Assembly: GCF_003340495.1 (NCBI RefSeq)
Contig: NZ_QASA01000001.1
Location: 2,542,001-2,606,000, forward strand
Direction of reading: 5' to 3'
Source of the DNA: Adhaeribacter pallidiroseus
GTDB taxonomy: Bacteria; Bacteroidota; Bacteroidia; Cytophagales; Hymenobacteraceae
DNA: 64,000 nucleotides
Below, in pieces: positions 35,724 through 44,552 of this stretch (its first letter is position 1; each line of letters begins with the position of its first letter). The position numbers were made by a program, and so were the translations under genes. The notes below the pieces were generated by a model. The model did no database searches, was not told the origin of the DNA, and saw nothing but the letters and a program-made list of their open reading frames with translations.

Positions 35724-37060
35724 AAATTTTCTTCTTGCTCCGTAAATTGAATCCCTATTTTTTCAAGTCGGGCCAGTAATGGCCGGTATAGTTCGGGCAG
35801 TACGGGAATGTGAACGCCAGATAAGTTAATCTCATTGGTAAGTAATAATTCGGCGGCAAAAGCCAGGGGCATGCCCACGGTTTGCGCCATGGCCGTGTAA
35901 GTAGCATCCTGCCCCGTAAGAACCAAAGCTGATTTTAAGCGCTTCTTTTGGTTATTAAACCCATATTCAAACTCGTGCTGCATGACTACTAAATCTTGAT
36001 CGGTGGGTTGTAAAGCCAGCCTTTGTACTAAACGTTGTTCCAGAATTTGCGCCGGCGTAGCTTTTTTTAATTTAATTTTTTCGCTCTCCAACAATCCCAA
36101 ATACCGAATTGCTTCTAACTCCCGACTGTTACCTGGTAATTTTAAATAATGAGCTAAGCGATCAATTGTATCTTGCTTTTTTAGCTGATTGTCCGGTAAA
36201 TAACTTTCCAGCCATTGGGTGTAAGTAATATTTTCGGAATCCGGAAGTCGGTAGCTATCGTCGGTAAGGCCCAGTTTTATCAATTGATGCCAAGCGGCAC
36301 AAAATCCTGGCCAGCGCAGCGTCCCGCGGATTAAGGTTGGAATATTTTCTAAACCGTAAGCTTTTTGGTAAGCTAACGAATCCCGGTTGGCATACCCTTC
36401 CAACTCACCTAAATCAATCACGTTTATTTGCTCCGTTCGCCGAAATAATTGCGAATACGGAATGTACTTGGGCGTATGGTTATAAAGGTAAGTCGCGGTT
36501 CCTTTTCCCGCCAAAACCACATTGCGGGGGTTCCAAGATATTTTGTAATGCCAGGGGTTTGTATCTGATTCCGGGGCCACTAAACCACCGGTATACGACT
36601 TAAAAGAAAACAGCTGTCCGCCTTGCTCCCGAATGCGGTCAATAGTGGCCTTGGCCGAAAGATGATCAATGCCGGGATCTAAACCCATTTCCATCAAAAA
36701 TAATAAACCATGCTCTTTGGCAGCTTCGTGCATCGCCTGGATTTCCGGCGTAACGTACGAAGCGGTTAAAAAATGCCGCTTTATCGCTAAACAAGCTTTG
36801 GCTACCGGTAGATGGAAAATTGCCGGTAGCAGGGAGATAACAACGTCGGCTTTTTGTACCTGACTATTTAATTGCGCTTGCTCCTGAATATCAAGGTTTA
36901 GGTAAGAAAGAAATGTGGAAGGCAGCCCGCGTGCTGGTAGATGAGCCGTTTGCAAATCCGCTATGGTAACGTGCCAGTTTTGACTAGGTGCCTGGGCTAC
37001 CAAATAATCAATTAAGTAAACCGAAGAGCGACCTGCCCCGAGTAATAAAATATGCTTCAT
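35720..37060 (-). CDS. Saccharopine dehydrogenase-like oxidoreductase
   Basis: 446 residues. The N-terminal Rossmann motif is HILLLGAGRSSVYLIDYL. Conserved family segments include DVVISLLPAIFHLPVAKACL, EMGLDPGIDHLSAKATIDRI, FKSYTGGLVAPESD and NVVLAGKG. The C-terminal half matches the saccharopine-dehydrogenase C-domain. By family it may convert saccharopine or a related amino-acid imine in lysine metabolism; the direction and substrate here are not known. Single gene. Confidence 0.88.
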   Translation of the reverse strand: MKHILLLGAGRSSVYLIDYLVAQAPSQNWHVTIADLQTAHLPARGLPSTFLSYLNLDIQEQAQLNSQVQKADVVISLLPAIFHLPVAKACLAIKRHFLTASYVTPEIQAMHEAAKEHGLLFLMEMGLDPGIDHLSAKATIDRIREQGGQLFSFKSYTGGLVAPESDTNPWHYKISWNPRNVVLAGKGTATYLYNHTPKYIPYSQLFRRTEQINVIDLGELEGYANRDSLAYQKAYGLENIPTLIRGTLRWPGFCAAWHQLIKLGLTDDSYRLPDSENITYTQWLESYLPDNQLKKQDTIDRLAHYLKLPGNSRELEAIRYLGLLESEKIKLKKATPAQILEQRLVQRLALQPTDQDLVVMQHEFEYGFNNQKKRLKSALVLTGQDATYTAMAQTVGMPLAFAAELLLTNEINLSGVHIPVLPELYRPLLARLEKIGIQFTEQEENF

Positions 37061-37318
37061 CGCTTCTATTTACCATTCAATTTAAAGCACCAGAACGAAT
37101 AACCTACCCTTTTAGAAAAACAAACTTTATTTTAATTTCCATTTTTGTTTATTCATCTTTTTATAAACCACCGGTTATGAGTTATTCCACCTTTACTCGT
37201 AAAGTTTAGATTGCATGCATTTTCCTGGTTTTAATTCCAACAAAGCCGAATGCTTATGCAGGTATCTTGAGAAGAAGGCGTATATTTCACGCCATATCTT
37301 CCCAAAACATTAGCTTTC

Positions 37319-37804
37319 ATGGCGCGACAGCTTTAACTTACCCTTGATTTTGATATTCTGAAATCTATTGAGGAATTCAGCGGATTGGAGCAAGTTCTAA
37401 TTTTAAAAGCTTAAAATGCCACGAATTTGGCGTACGCGCCTTACTCCAGTTTTCACGTGGGAGCAGCCATTTTGCTCAACGACAACACCATCCATACCGG
37501 CAACAATCAGGAAAATGCTGTTTTTCCATCGGGTTTATGCGCCGAACGAACCGCCTTGTTCGGGTTAATGGCGCACCATCCGCCAATGAAAATTATAGCA
37601 ATAGCCGTAACTGCCCGTAGAATTAACATTGGTGCTACTCCCGGCGGCGCTTGCCGCCAGGTTATAGCCGAATACGAAAATCGGCAGAATGCATCTATCC
37701 CGGTGCTTATTCAGGTAGGACCCGAAACCTTTTACCGGTGCCAATCGGTGCAGGATTTGTTACCCTTGCAGTTTTCCCAGGAGCGATTTAAGCAAATTTT
37801 TTAA
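37319..37804 (+). pseudogene. cdd: Cytidine deaminase pseudogene
   Basis: From the ATG at 37319 one frame runs as a Cdd to 37804 but is interrupted by two TAA codons (37334-37336 and 37412-37414). The product reads MARQL*LTLDFDILKSIEEF, then LILKA*NATNLAYAPYSSFHVGAA. The deaminase core keeps GNNQENAVFPSGLCAERTAL. The second zinc motif, normally Pro-Cys-Gly-x-Cys-Arg-Gln, reads TPGGACRQV, so one zinc cysteine is Gly. Two nonsense codons without frameshift, plus a lost metal ligand, indicate real decay. A TTG at 37427 could start a short product, but it would lack both the N-terminus and the ligand. Confidence 0.88.
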
Positions 37805-37834
37805 ATTTTGAGGCCGTTTACGACTATTAAATAA

Positions 37835-38236
37835 CTATTCCCCAGATTTTTCCCACATTCCCGTCATTACAATTTCCAGGCAGTTCCTATCCGGGTCGCG
37901 AAAGTATAACGATAAAAATCCGTTACCCCAATCATGCTCTTGTTCTATCAAAATGGCCTGTTCTTGTAGCTTGGCTTTCCATTTTGGGTACTCGGTAGGC
38001 GATGTTTCAAAAGCCAGATGCAGTTGCCCGGCACCAAAATGCGGCGGTACTTCCGTTGATTGCTTTGCTGCCTCCGCAATAAAACAAAGCAGTACCGAGC
38101 TTCCCGCCCGTAAAAACAAATGCCGGTTCGGAACTTCGCTGATAATGGGTAAACCTAACCGGGAATGGTAAAAAGCTTTGCTCTGCTCTAAATCCGACAC
38201 ATAGAGGCAAGTTTCTTTAATTTTGGCAAACTCCAT
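37835..38236 (-). CDS. VOC-family (glyoxalase/dioxygenase-fold) protein
   Basis: 133 residues with the two-module VOC fold. It starts KIKETCLYVSDLEQSKAFYHSRLG, has QLHLAFETS in the middle and ends YFRDPDRNCLEIVMTG, with the usual His and Glu metal positions (HLAF, LEIV). Typical roles are lyases or antibiotic-resistance-like binding proteins; the substrate is unknown. It lies between the cdd pseudogene (convergent) and the SDR gene. Confidence 0.88.
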   Translation of the reverse strand: MEFAKIKETCLYVSDLEQSKAFYHSRLGLPIISEVPNRHLFLRAGSSVLLCFIAEAAKQSTEVPPHFGAGQLHLAFETSPTEYPKWKAKLQEQAILIEQEHDWGNGFLSLYFRDPDRNCLEIVMTGMWEKSGE

Positions 38237-38327
38237 GTGCTAATAGGTTATCGTTTTGGGCTGATAAAACGCTGTAGTTACTACATTAGAACATATAGCA
38301 GCTAATCCAGGCTAAAAATTTAAAAAA

Positions 38328-39074
38328 TTAAGTTTTTTTTACCGTAGTGGCACTGGCTTGAGCAGTTGGTAAGATCAGGATTTCGGCCAGATTCACGTGG
38401 GCCGGCCGGGTTACCATAAAAACAATCAGATCAGCAATATCTTGGGCCACTAAAGGCTGATATCCTTTATACACCGTTTCGGCGCGCTCTTTATCGCCTT
38501 TAAACCGTACTTCCGAAAACTCGGTTTGCACCAAACCCGGGTTTACTTCTGATACTTTAATCCCTTCTTTATTTAAATCGAGGCGCATGCCTTGGGTCAG
38601 GGCATCTACCGCAAACTTCGAAGCGCAATATACATTGCCGTTCGCGTACACTTCTTTACCCGCTACCGAGCCTATATTAATTATATGGCCCGACTGACGG
38701 CTGATCATCAAAGGAATAATTTCTTTAGAAACGTACAATAAGCCTTTCACATTTATATCCAGCATCATTTCCCAATCCAATTCATCCCCGTCCTGAATTG
38801 GTCCCATGCCGTGGGCGTTACCCGCATTGTTCAGTAATACATCAATTTGCTGCCACTCGGGAGGCAAACTGGCGATGGCGCTTTTAACCGCTTGTTTATC
38901 CCGTACATCGAACTGCAAGGGCAAGATCGGCTGCGTAATTTCCTGCTGCAGGGCTTCAAGGCGGTCCGCCCGGCGGCCGGTAGCAATAATTCGGTAACCT
39001 ACTTGCGCCAAGGCCACTGCCGTAGCCCAACCAATTCCCGAAGTAGCTCCTGTTATAAAGGCAATTTTATTCAT
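38328..39074 (-). CDS. Short-chain dehydrogenase/reductase (YdfG-like)
   Basis: 248 residues. The cofactor motif is TGATSGIGWATAVAL, with Arg-rich RRADRLEAL suggesting NADP. It also has NNAGNAHGMGPI, the catalytic Ser in NIGSVAG, and YCASK (Tyr-x3-Lys). The closest family by motif is YdfG-type 3-hydroxy-acid dehydrogenase. The C-terminal tail beyond LNLAEILILPT is ordinary. Single gene. Confidence 0.9.
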   Translation of the reverse strand: MNKIAFITGATSGIGWATAVALAQVGYRIIATGRRADRLEALQQEITQPILPLQFDVRDKQAVKSAIASLPPEWQQIDVLLNNAGNAHGMGPIQDGDELDWEMMLDINVKGLLYVSKEIIPLMISRQSGHIINIGSVAGKEVYANGNVYCASKFAVDALTQGMRLDLNKEGIKVSEVNPGLVQTEFSEVRFKGDKERAETVYKGYQPLVAQDIADLIVFMVTRPAHVNLAEILILPTAQASATTVKKT

Positions 39075-39180
39075 CGTATTTAGTCCGTAGTCTACGGAGA
39101 ATAGTTTATAGTCGTTAATATTTAGATTTGGCTTGATTTAAATACAGCAGCCCGATAACAAGCTCTTCATTTAAGAATTC

Positions 39181-39927
39181 CTAATTTTCAAAAAACAAGT
39201 ACAAGGTAACGGTATTGGTAGTAACCCGGTCCAGGCTTTTAGCTCCTAAACTACGGCCCGGGGAGCGCAGGTTCGTTAACCCATTGGAAAACCGAATTTC
39301 GGGCGCAAATTTAAAAAACGGGTAAAATAAATCGACGCCTACGCCGTACTCCAGGGCAAAATCGTTCGCGTTTATTTCTAAAGCCGTTACGGCATCGCCC
39401 TTCTTCTTGTTACCAACGTTCACGGTGGCTTTGGCCCCGCCTACCACGTACATGCGCACGTTTTTGCGCCGCTCCGATTTTAATTTTACCAGCAACGGAA
39501 ATTCCGCCGAAGTAAGGCCAAATTCCTGGGTACTTTCTACTCCTTCAAAATCCTTGTAAGTTAAAGTGCGCGAGTAAAAACCAACGCCGGGTAAAAAACG
39601 CAAATCTACGTAATCGGTTATTTTTTTATTTAAAACAAAACCAATGTTAAAGCCCGGTGTGCCTTTCGAAAATATCGTACTGCCATCGGAGGTATATACG
39701 GTATCTTGGTAGTACTGCGAATGCTCGAGCTTAAACTTGGCTACATTCAAGCTCAGATGAAAACCATAATGCATGGATTTATCGTCGTGGTTCGATAAGT
39801 TTATTTTTTTAATTTTATACTGCGCCTGTACGGTTTGAGAGTTAAAAGCCAAATATAAAATTAAAAAAATAATAGTTATTTGGTGCCTACGTAAATAGAG
39901 CTGATGCCAAAGGTAAGAGGATGCCAT
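39181..39927 (-). CDS. porT: Type IX secretion outer-membrane barrel protein PorT
   Basis: 248 residues. A hydrophobic N-terminus ending VQAQ (about 18-36) is the signal peptide. The mature part begins with [23 protein letters not shown], and then has regular alternating beta-strands such as [36 protein letters not shown] and [25 protein letters not shown]. It ends with an aromatic-terminated strand (LYLFFEN), as in outer-membrane barrels. It lies directly after ubiE and overlaps its 3' end by 52 nt, the ubiE-porT order known in gliding Bacteroidota. PorT is required for T9SS export. Confidence 0.85.
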   Translation of the reverse strand: MASSYLWHQLYLRRHQITIIFLILYLAFNSQTVQAQYKIKKINLSNHDDKSMHYGFHLSLNVAKFKLEHSQYYQDTVYTSDGSTIFSKGTPGFNIGFVLNKKITDYVDLRFLPGVGFYSRTLTYKDFEGVESTQEFGLTSAEFPLLVKLKSERRKNVRMYVVGGAKATVNVGNKKKGDAVTALEINANDFALEYGVGVDLFYPFFKFAPEIRFSNGLTNLRSPGRSLGAKSLDRVTTNTVTLYLFFEN

Positions 39928-40607
39928 GCTGTAAATTTAAATCCGACTTGGGTTAAAATGGTGGTAAAATCCGGGCCGTCCGGAAAAGCTTGCACCGATT
40001 CGGGCAAATACGTGTAAGCCGCCCGATCTTTGGAAATAAGCTTGCCGAATACCGGTAATATGTGTTTAAAGTAAAAGTTATAACCTTGTTTAAAGGGAAA
40101 GGCTTTCGGTTTTGAAAACTCCAGAATAACGACTTGCCCGCCTGGTTTGAGCACCCGGTACATTTCGGCTAAACCTTTTTCCAGGTTTTCAAAATTACGG
40201 ACCCCAAATGCCGCCATTACCGCATCAAACTGGTTGGCTTCAAATTCCAGATTTTCCGAATCACCGGTTTTGAGTTCGATGACATGGCTAAGCTGTTTTT
40301 TCTGTAACTTCTCGCGGCCTACGGCCAGCATGCCCTCCGAAATATCCACTCCAACTACTTTGCGCGGTTTTAGGCGCATGGCTTCAATGGCAAAATCGCC
40401 GGTGCCGGTGGCAATATCCAGGATTAGTTGGGGTTTATTTCGGGCCACCAGATCTATAGCTTTTTTACGCCAGTAAATATCTACTCCGGCACTTAAAAAA
40501 TGATTGAGAAAATCATACTTACCCGCTATGCTGTTAAACATGTGGGCTACCTGCGATTTTTTGTCATCTGGGGTATCTTTATAAGGAACTACGGCCATAT
40601 CATGCAT
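39876..40607 (-). CDS. ubiE: Demethylmenaquinone methyltransferase (UbiE/MenG)
   Basis: 243 residues. It has [22 protein letters not shown] near the start, SAM motif [41 protein letters not shown] and a [18 protein letters not shown] post-motif, all diagnostic. It makes the final C-methylation of menaquinone. The ATG at 40598 (MAVVPYK) is an alternative start. A TACTTTTG -7 box (minus strand, 40621-40628) lies just upstream. porT overlaps its end. Confidence 0.96.
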   Translation of the reverse strand: MHDMAVVPYKDTPDDKKSQVAHMFNSIAGKYDFLNHFLSAGVDIYWRKKAIDLVARNKPQLILDIATGTGDFAIEAMRLKPRKVVGVDISEGMLAVGREKLQKKQLSHVIELKTGDSENLEFEANQFDAVMAAFGVRNFENLEKGLAEMYRVLKPGGQVVILEFSKPKAFPFKQGYNFYFKHILPVFGKLISKDRAAYTYLPESVQAFPDGPDFTTILTQVGFKFTAWHPLTFGISSIYVGTK

Positions 40608-40620
40608 TTACATCCGGTGG

Positions 40621-40628
40621 CAAAAGTA
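40621..40628 (-). promoter_or_regulatory. Candidate -7 box for ubiE-porT
   Basis: TACTTTTG on the minus strand, 14 nt before the ubiE ATG. No -33 TTG lies at the best spacing. If used, the leader would be only a few nucleotides. Confidence 0.4.
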
Positions 40629-40667
40629 CAATGGATTACCAGTAATACGTAGCTTTTATAAAAAAAT

Positions 40668-40689
40668 AGGCTAAACCAAAGTCTAGCCT
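40668..40689 (-). terminator. Probable terminator of the PD40 protein gene
   Basis: A short stem AGGCTA / TAGCCT followed on the minus strand by a run of seven T. It lies about 120 nt beyond the stop at 40811. A weak stem, so moderate confidence. Confidence 0.5.
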
Positions 40690-40810
40690 TTTAAACGCAG
40701 GTAAGCGCATTAAATTACAATCGCTTCTTTTTTATTTTAGGTCGCGGATGCTTGAAAATTTAAAAAAATTGCCGGACAACAATGCTAACCACCCGGTAAA
40801 AGAAATTAAC

Positions 40811-42403
40811 TTACTTTTTAACGGAAGTATCTCCGGAATTTTTGTCTTTCGCTAAAGAAAACGCAGGGCTCAATACTACATTTTCAGCTACAGTGGCGGG
40901 CACTTCATACTCCTGGGTATCCCTAATTTTTCCGTTTTGCGAAATAGTTACCTGATACGTTCGACCCGATTGTACCTGCAATTTAAACTGACCTTCCTTG
41001 GAGGCGGTAGCCCAATAGTGCAGCGCCTTATTGTTTTTAGGTTGGCTACTAAAATTTACCACCAGCTCAACCGGGGCTTTTTCATTTTCCTGATACATTA
41101 CCTGCCCCTGAATGATTACTTCCTTGCTTAAATCAATGGACCAGATGTCTTTCTCGCCGTAACCACCCATGCGGTACGAAGAAAGATAGGCGGTAGTGCC
41201 ATCGGCGTTCAGGCGAAAATAGGTATCATCATCGGGAGAATTAATAGGATAGCCCATATTCTCTGGGTTTGACCAAGTTTGGGTTATAGTATCTAAATGC
41301 GAAACGAATACATCGTAACCACCCATGGTATTATGGCCCCGGGAAGTAAAATACAAGGTCTTTCCATCCGGAGCTAAAAATGGACTGTCTTCATCGAAAG
41401 CGGTATTCAGGTTTTTACCTAAGCTTTGCGGTTTACCCCATTCTCCCTGAGTTGTTTTATGAGCAACGTACAAATCCTTATCACCTTTTTTTGATAAATG
41501 GGTGGTAGCAAAATAGATGGTATTTTCATCCGGGGTAATAAATGCATCGCTTTCGTAATCTTTCGTATTAATAACACCATTCATTTTTACAGGTAAACTC
41601 CAATCGGTATTTTTTTTAGCAGACACATAAAAATCGCCGTTTTGTGTTTGCCGGTACAGCAGTAACTTTGTGTCGTTAGCAAATAATTGAATTGAAGCAT
41701 CGTGCCCTTTGCTGTTCAGGTGCAAACTCAACGAATGCGGTTCCGACCAATTATCACTGTCCAGATGTACAGCCTCCACAATTTCTTCAAAGTACTCTCC
41801 GTCGGCGTTTACTTTGCCTGGGGCCGCGGAGTGACCGCGAGTAGTATAGAGCATAACTTTATCATCCCGGGAAATTACGGGGCTATGTTCGGAATAAGCA
41901 GAGTTAATGGTAGGCCCCAAATTGCGAACAAACAAATCTTGGGGGTGCTGCACCATTTTCTGGGCGTTACGGCTTTGTTCTATTAGTACAGTCATTTCCT
42001 GGCGGGCCGCTGCCTTTTTTGGCAGTGTATGGGCGTATAACCCGTAATGTTCCACGGCATCGTCGAAGCGGTAATTCACATGATCTACCCGGCCTAGCCA
42101 GTACTCTATATCCGGAGCAATATGGGGTTTTAAACGTTGCGCTTTGTACAAATAATCGCTGGCCCGGTCTTTATCGTAAGCTAAATAACTTACTCCCGCC
42201 CGAAACAAGACCCATGCATTCTCATTATCTTCGTTCAAAATTTGTTCGTAGTACGGAATAGCAGCGCGGTAATTTTCTACTTGAAAGAACTGGTCGGCTT
42301 TTTTTAAAAAATTTCGCCGGGTTTGCCCCTGTACCGGATCACTCAGTAACCAGATTGTTGCTATGAGTAAGAGAGACAGAGTTCTGGTAAAGGTGAGCGT
42401 CAT
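40811..42403 (-). CDS. Secreted TPR + PD40 beta-propeller + carboxypeptidase-regulatory-like protein (PorE-like)
   Basis: 530 residues. A signal peptide is present (LLLIATIWLLSDPVQGQ). It is followed by TPR-type helices (about 30-150: FFQVENYRAAIPYYEQIL, AWVLFRAGVSYLA). A PD40/WD40-like propeller follows (about 160-420), with repeated FITPDENTIYFAT, FLAPDGKTLYFTSRGHNTMGGYDVF and AYLSSYRMGGYGEKDIW blades. A beta-rich CRD-like C-domain ends the protein. T9SS protein PorE has the same order plus an OmpA-like peptidoglycan anchor, which is missing here. It lies near porT, but a secretion role is inference. Confidence 0.8.
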   Translation of the reverse strand: MTLTFTRTLSLLLIATIWLLSDPVQGQTRRNFLKKADQFFQVENYRAAIPYYEQILNEDNENAWVLFRAGVSYLAYDKDRASDYLYKAQRLKPHIAPDIEYWLGRVDHVNYRFDDAVEHYGLYAHTLPKKAAARQEMTVLIEQSRNAQKMVQHPQDLFVRNLGPTINSAYSEHSPVISRDDKVMLYTTRGHSAAPGKVNADGEYFEEIVEAVHLDSDNWSEPHSLSLHLNSKGHDASIQLFANDTKLLLYRQTQNGDFYVSAKKNTDWSLPVKMNGVINTKDYESDAFITPDENTIYFATTHLSKKGDKDLYVAHKTTQGEWGKPQSLGKNLNTAFDEDSPFLAPDGKTLYFTSRGHNTMGGYDVFVSHLDTITQTWSNPENMGYPINSPDDDTYFRLNADGTTAYLSSYRMGGYGEKDIWSIDLSKEVIIQGQVMYQENEKAPVELVVNFSSQPKNNKALHYWATASKEGQFKLQVQSGRTYQVTISQNGKIRDTQEYEVPATVAENVVLSPAFSLAKDKNSGDTSVKK

Positions 42404-42872
42404 GCTGATGCAATAAAGATATTGGTAGTTGTTTATTTACTTAGTGAAATAATTTTTAAAAATCAAGAATATTCCTGCTTTCTAAAATTTTACAGCAACG
42501 TTTATATTCTTGAATATATTATATTTAAATCAAACATTGTTTAATAGGTAGATTGTAGCTTATATTAAGTTTAAAAGTAGAAAAAATCTGTTTCAACAAC
42601 AATAGGAATGAATTTTCATTGCAATTTGTTATACAAGCAAGAAAATTCTTATAGGCAACAATACAAAATTTATCCTACATTCCGGCCATTATCTATCTAT
42701 TAGGCTAATCGCTATGATCTAAAGTGTATTTCGCAAGCAGTACCTGCTCCCGCATAGCCTTTACTAATAGCATCACCGGCTTTGCCCGAACTTTCGTTAT
42801 ATTTGCGGCCCTACTTTTTTAAATTTCGTAAGAACGGGGACCAGAATGAACCAGCCGATAAACCAGAATAGC
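42404..42872. other. 470-nt AT-rich divergent intergenic region
   Basis: It separates the PD40 gene (minus) from engB (plus). A TATATTTG -7-like box lies at 42798-42805, upstream of engB. A locally GC-richer stretch (about 42706-42800) can be read as a short peptide on the minus strand but has no start codon. No RNA gene was recognised. Confidence 0.45.
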
Positions 42873-43478
42873 ATGATTATAAAAGAAGCTAAATTTGTAA
42901 GCAGTAATACAGAGGTAGCTAAATGCCCGGAAACCACTTTACCGGAGTACGCTTTTATCGGCCGGTCTAACGTTGGTAAATCTTCCTTAATTAACATGCT
43001 TACCGAGCGGAGTAAGTTAGCTAAAACCTCGTCCTTGCCCGGCAAAACGCAGTTAATTAATCATTTTATCATTAACGACACCTGGTATTTAGTAGATCTA
43101 CCCGGCTACGGCTGGGCCCGGGTGAGCCAAACCTCCCGCGAAAAATGGTCGAAGATGGTAAAAGCTTACCTGCGTAACCGCAGCAATCTGGCCTGCGTGT
43201 TTTTATTAATTGATTCCCGGCTGGAACCGCAAAAAACGGATTTGGAATTTATTCAGGTACTCGGGACAATGGGCGTTCCTTTTGTATTGGTTTTTACCAA
43301 AACCGATAAACAATCCGGGCAGAAAACGCAAGCCAATATTGCTACTTTTAAAAAGACCCTGCTGCAAACCTGGGAAGAGCTGCCCCGCCTGTTTATTACC
43401 TCGGCGGCGGAGAAAAAAGGGCGCGAGGAACTCTTGGAGTTTATCGCGGAAACCAACGATCAACTGCATAAAATTTAA
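42873..43478 (+). CDS. engB: Ribosome biogenesis GTPase EngB (YihA/YsxC)
   Basis: 201 residues from the ATG at 42873 (MIIKEAKFVSS), which matches family length; a start at 42846 adds nine residues. GTPase motifs are G1 GRSNVGKSSLIN, G3 DLPGYGWARV, G4 TKTD and G5-like ITSAAEKKG. It assists 50S subunit assembly. The TonB-like gene follows after 65 nt. Confidence 0.96.
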   Translation: MIIKEAKFVSSNTEVAKCPETTLPEYAFIGRSNVGKSSLINMLTERSKLAKTSSLPGKTQLINHFIINDTWYLVDLPGYGWARVSQTSREKWSKMVKAYLRNRSNLACVFLLIDSRLEPQKTDLEFIQVLGTMGVPFVLVFTKTDKQSGQKTQANIATFKKTLLQTWEELPRLFITSAAEKKGREELLEFIAETNDQLHKI

Positions 43479-43543
43479 CCTGCTTTGGCACTAATTTTGA
43501 CTTCCCGGACGTTCTTCATTCAACTTTTCAAATAATAAATAAG

Positions 43544-43948
43544 ATGCGTTTAAAATTATCAGTTTTCATTTTAAGTCTGGCTTTCTTTGCCACCGCTAAT
43601 GCAGCTTTTGCTCAAACTACGGCTCCAGCCCCGGAAGCGCCTAAATCTAAAGTAGGCACCGACAAAGTATTGCCATTTGCCGAATTTTACGAAGGCGGCC
43701 AAACGGCCCTGTACGAGTTTATTGGGCAAGAACTAAAATACCCGGCATTAGCCAAACGTAACCGCATTATGGGCCAGGTAATTATTGCGTTCACCATGAA
43801 CGAAGACGGTACCGTAGCCAACGCGAAAGTTTTAAAAAATATTGGGGGTGGCTGCGGCGACGAAGCGTTGCGCGTGGTAAAATTATTAAAATTTAATGCC
43901 CCGGGGTTTGCTTCCAATTACAGCATTCCCATTAACTTTAAGCTTTAA
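43544..43948 (+). CDS. Periplasmic protein with TonB C-terminal domain
   Basis: 134 residues. A cleavable signal peptide (MRLKLSVFILSLAFFATANAAFAQ) is followed by a short Pro/Ala linker and one TonB C-terminal domain (ELKYPALAKRNRIMGQVIIAFTMNEDGTV, then GCGDEALRVVKLLKFNAPG). Unlike true TonB it has no membrane anchor or long spacer, so it probably does not energise receptors. A binding or scaffolding role is inferred. It precedes the DUF5606 gene by 15 nt. Confidence 0.85.
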   Translation: MRLKLSVFILSLAFFATANAAFAQTTAPAPEAPKSKVGTDKVLPFAEFYEGGQTALYEFIGQELKYPALAKRNRIMGQVIIAFTMNEDGTVANAKVLKNIGGGCGDEALRVVKLLKFNAPGFASNYSIPINFKL

Positions 43949-43963
43949 TTTAAAATTGAATGT

Positions 43964-44443
43964 ATGCCCGTTAATTTAAAAGATATTGCCTCCATTTCCG
44001 GTATGAGCGGTTTGTACCGGATTGTCAGTCCTACCCGTAGTGGCGTTATTATTGAAACGCTGGATGATAAAGCCAGCCGGCAGGTAGCCCAATCGAAACA
44101 TCGCATTTCGTTGTTGCACGAAATATCTATTTATACCGAAGATGCCGAAGTTACCGTGCCGTTAGCCGATGTATTCGAGCGCATTCGCCAGAAGTATGGG
44201 GTAGCAATTCCCGTTAATAGCAAATCCAGTAATAACGAATTGTTTAGCTTTATTCAGGAAATTATTCCGGACTATGACCGTTCGCGGGTGTACGTGTCAG
44301 ATATTAAAAAACTGGTGAGTTGGTACGCCATTGTAAGCAAGTACGTGCCGTTTACCGAAGCAGAAACAAACCCGGAACCGGCGGCGGAAGAACCGGCCCT
44401 CATTGAACCAACAACCGCTGACTCCGAAAGCAAAGAATCTTAA
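43964..44443 (+). CDS. DUF5606 family protein
   Basis: 159 residues. The first about 130 residues match the Bacteroidota-specific DUF5606 pattern: LKDIASISGMSGLYRIVSP, FVIETLD-like strand, HRISLLHEISIYTED, VFERIRQKYG, and VYVSDIKKLVSWYAIV. A Glu/Ala/Pro-rich tail follows. No signal peptide; it is cytoplasmic and its function is unknown. It is closed by a terminator at 44447-44475. Confidence 0.87.
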   Translation: MPVNLKDIASISGMSGLYRIVSPTRSGVIIETLDDKASRQVAQSKHRISLLHEISIYTEDAEVTVPLADVFERIRQKYGVAIPVNSKSSNNELFSFIQEIIPDYDRSRVYVSDIKKLVSWYAIVSKYVPFTEAETNPEPAAEEPALIEPTTADSESKES

Positions 44444-44446
44444 AGT

Positions 44447-44475
44447 AAAAGTCCTCTTCCATGAGGATTTTTTTT
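44447..44475 (+). terminator. Rho-independent terminator after DUF5606 gene
   Basis: Stem AAAAGTCCTC / GAGGATTTTT (one G-T pair) with loop TTCCAT, followed by a T8 tract. It begins 3 nt after the stop codon. Confidence 0.85.
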
Positions 44476-44552
44476 GATAAAAGTTAGCCTTGTTAACTTA
44501 AATTTTAAAATTTAATCATTCTACTTCCTTTGTCCGGACAAATGTAACTTGT

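Noticed and set aside
36988-37209. 73-codon plus-strand frame before the cdd pseudogene
   Set aside because: It begins inside the antisense strand of the saccharopine-dehydrogenase-like gene and runs into AT-rich spacer with no domain.
42706-42800. Coding-like 28-32 residue stretch on the minus strand between the PD40 gene and engB
   Set aside because: One frame reads smoothly (GKAGDAISKGYAGAG) and ends at a TAG, but there is no start codon, a TAG lies at its upstream end, and I recognise no family. It may be chance in a GC-richer spot.
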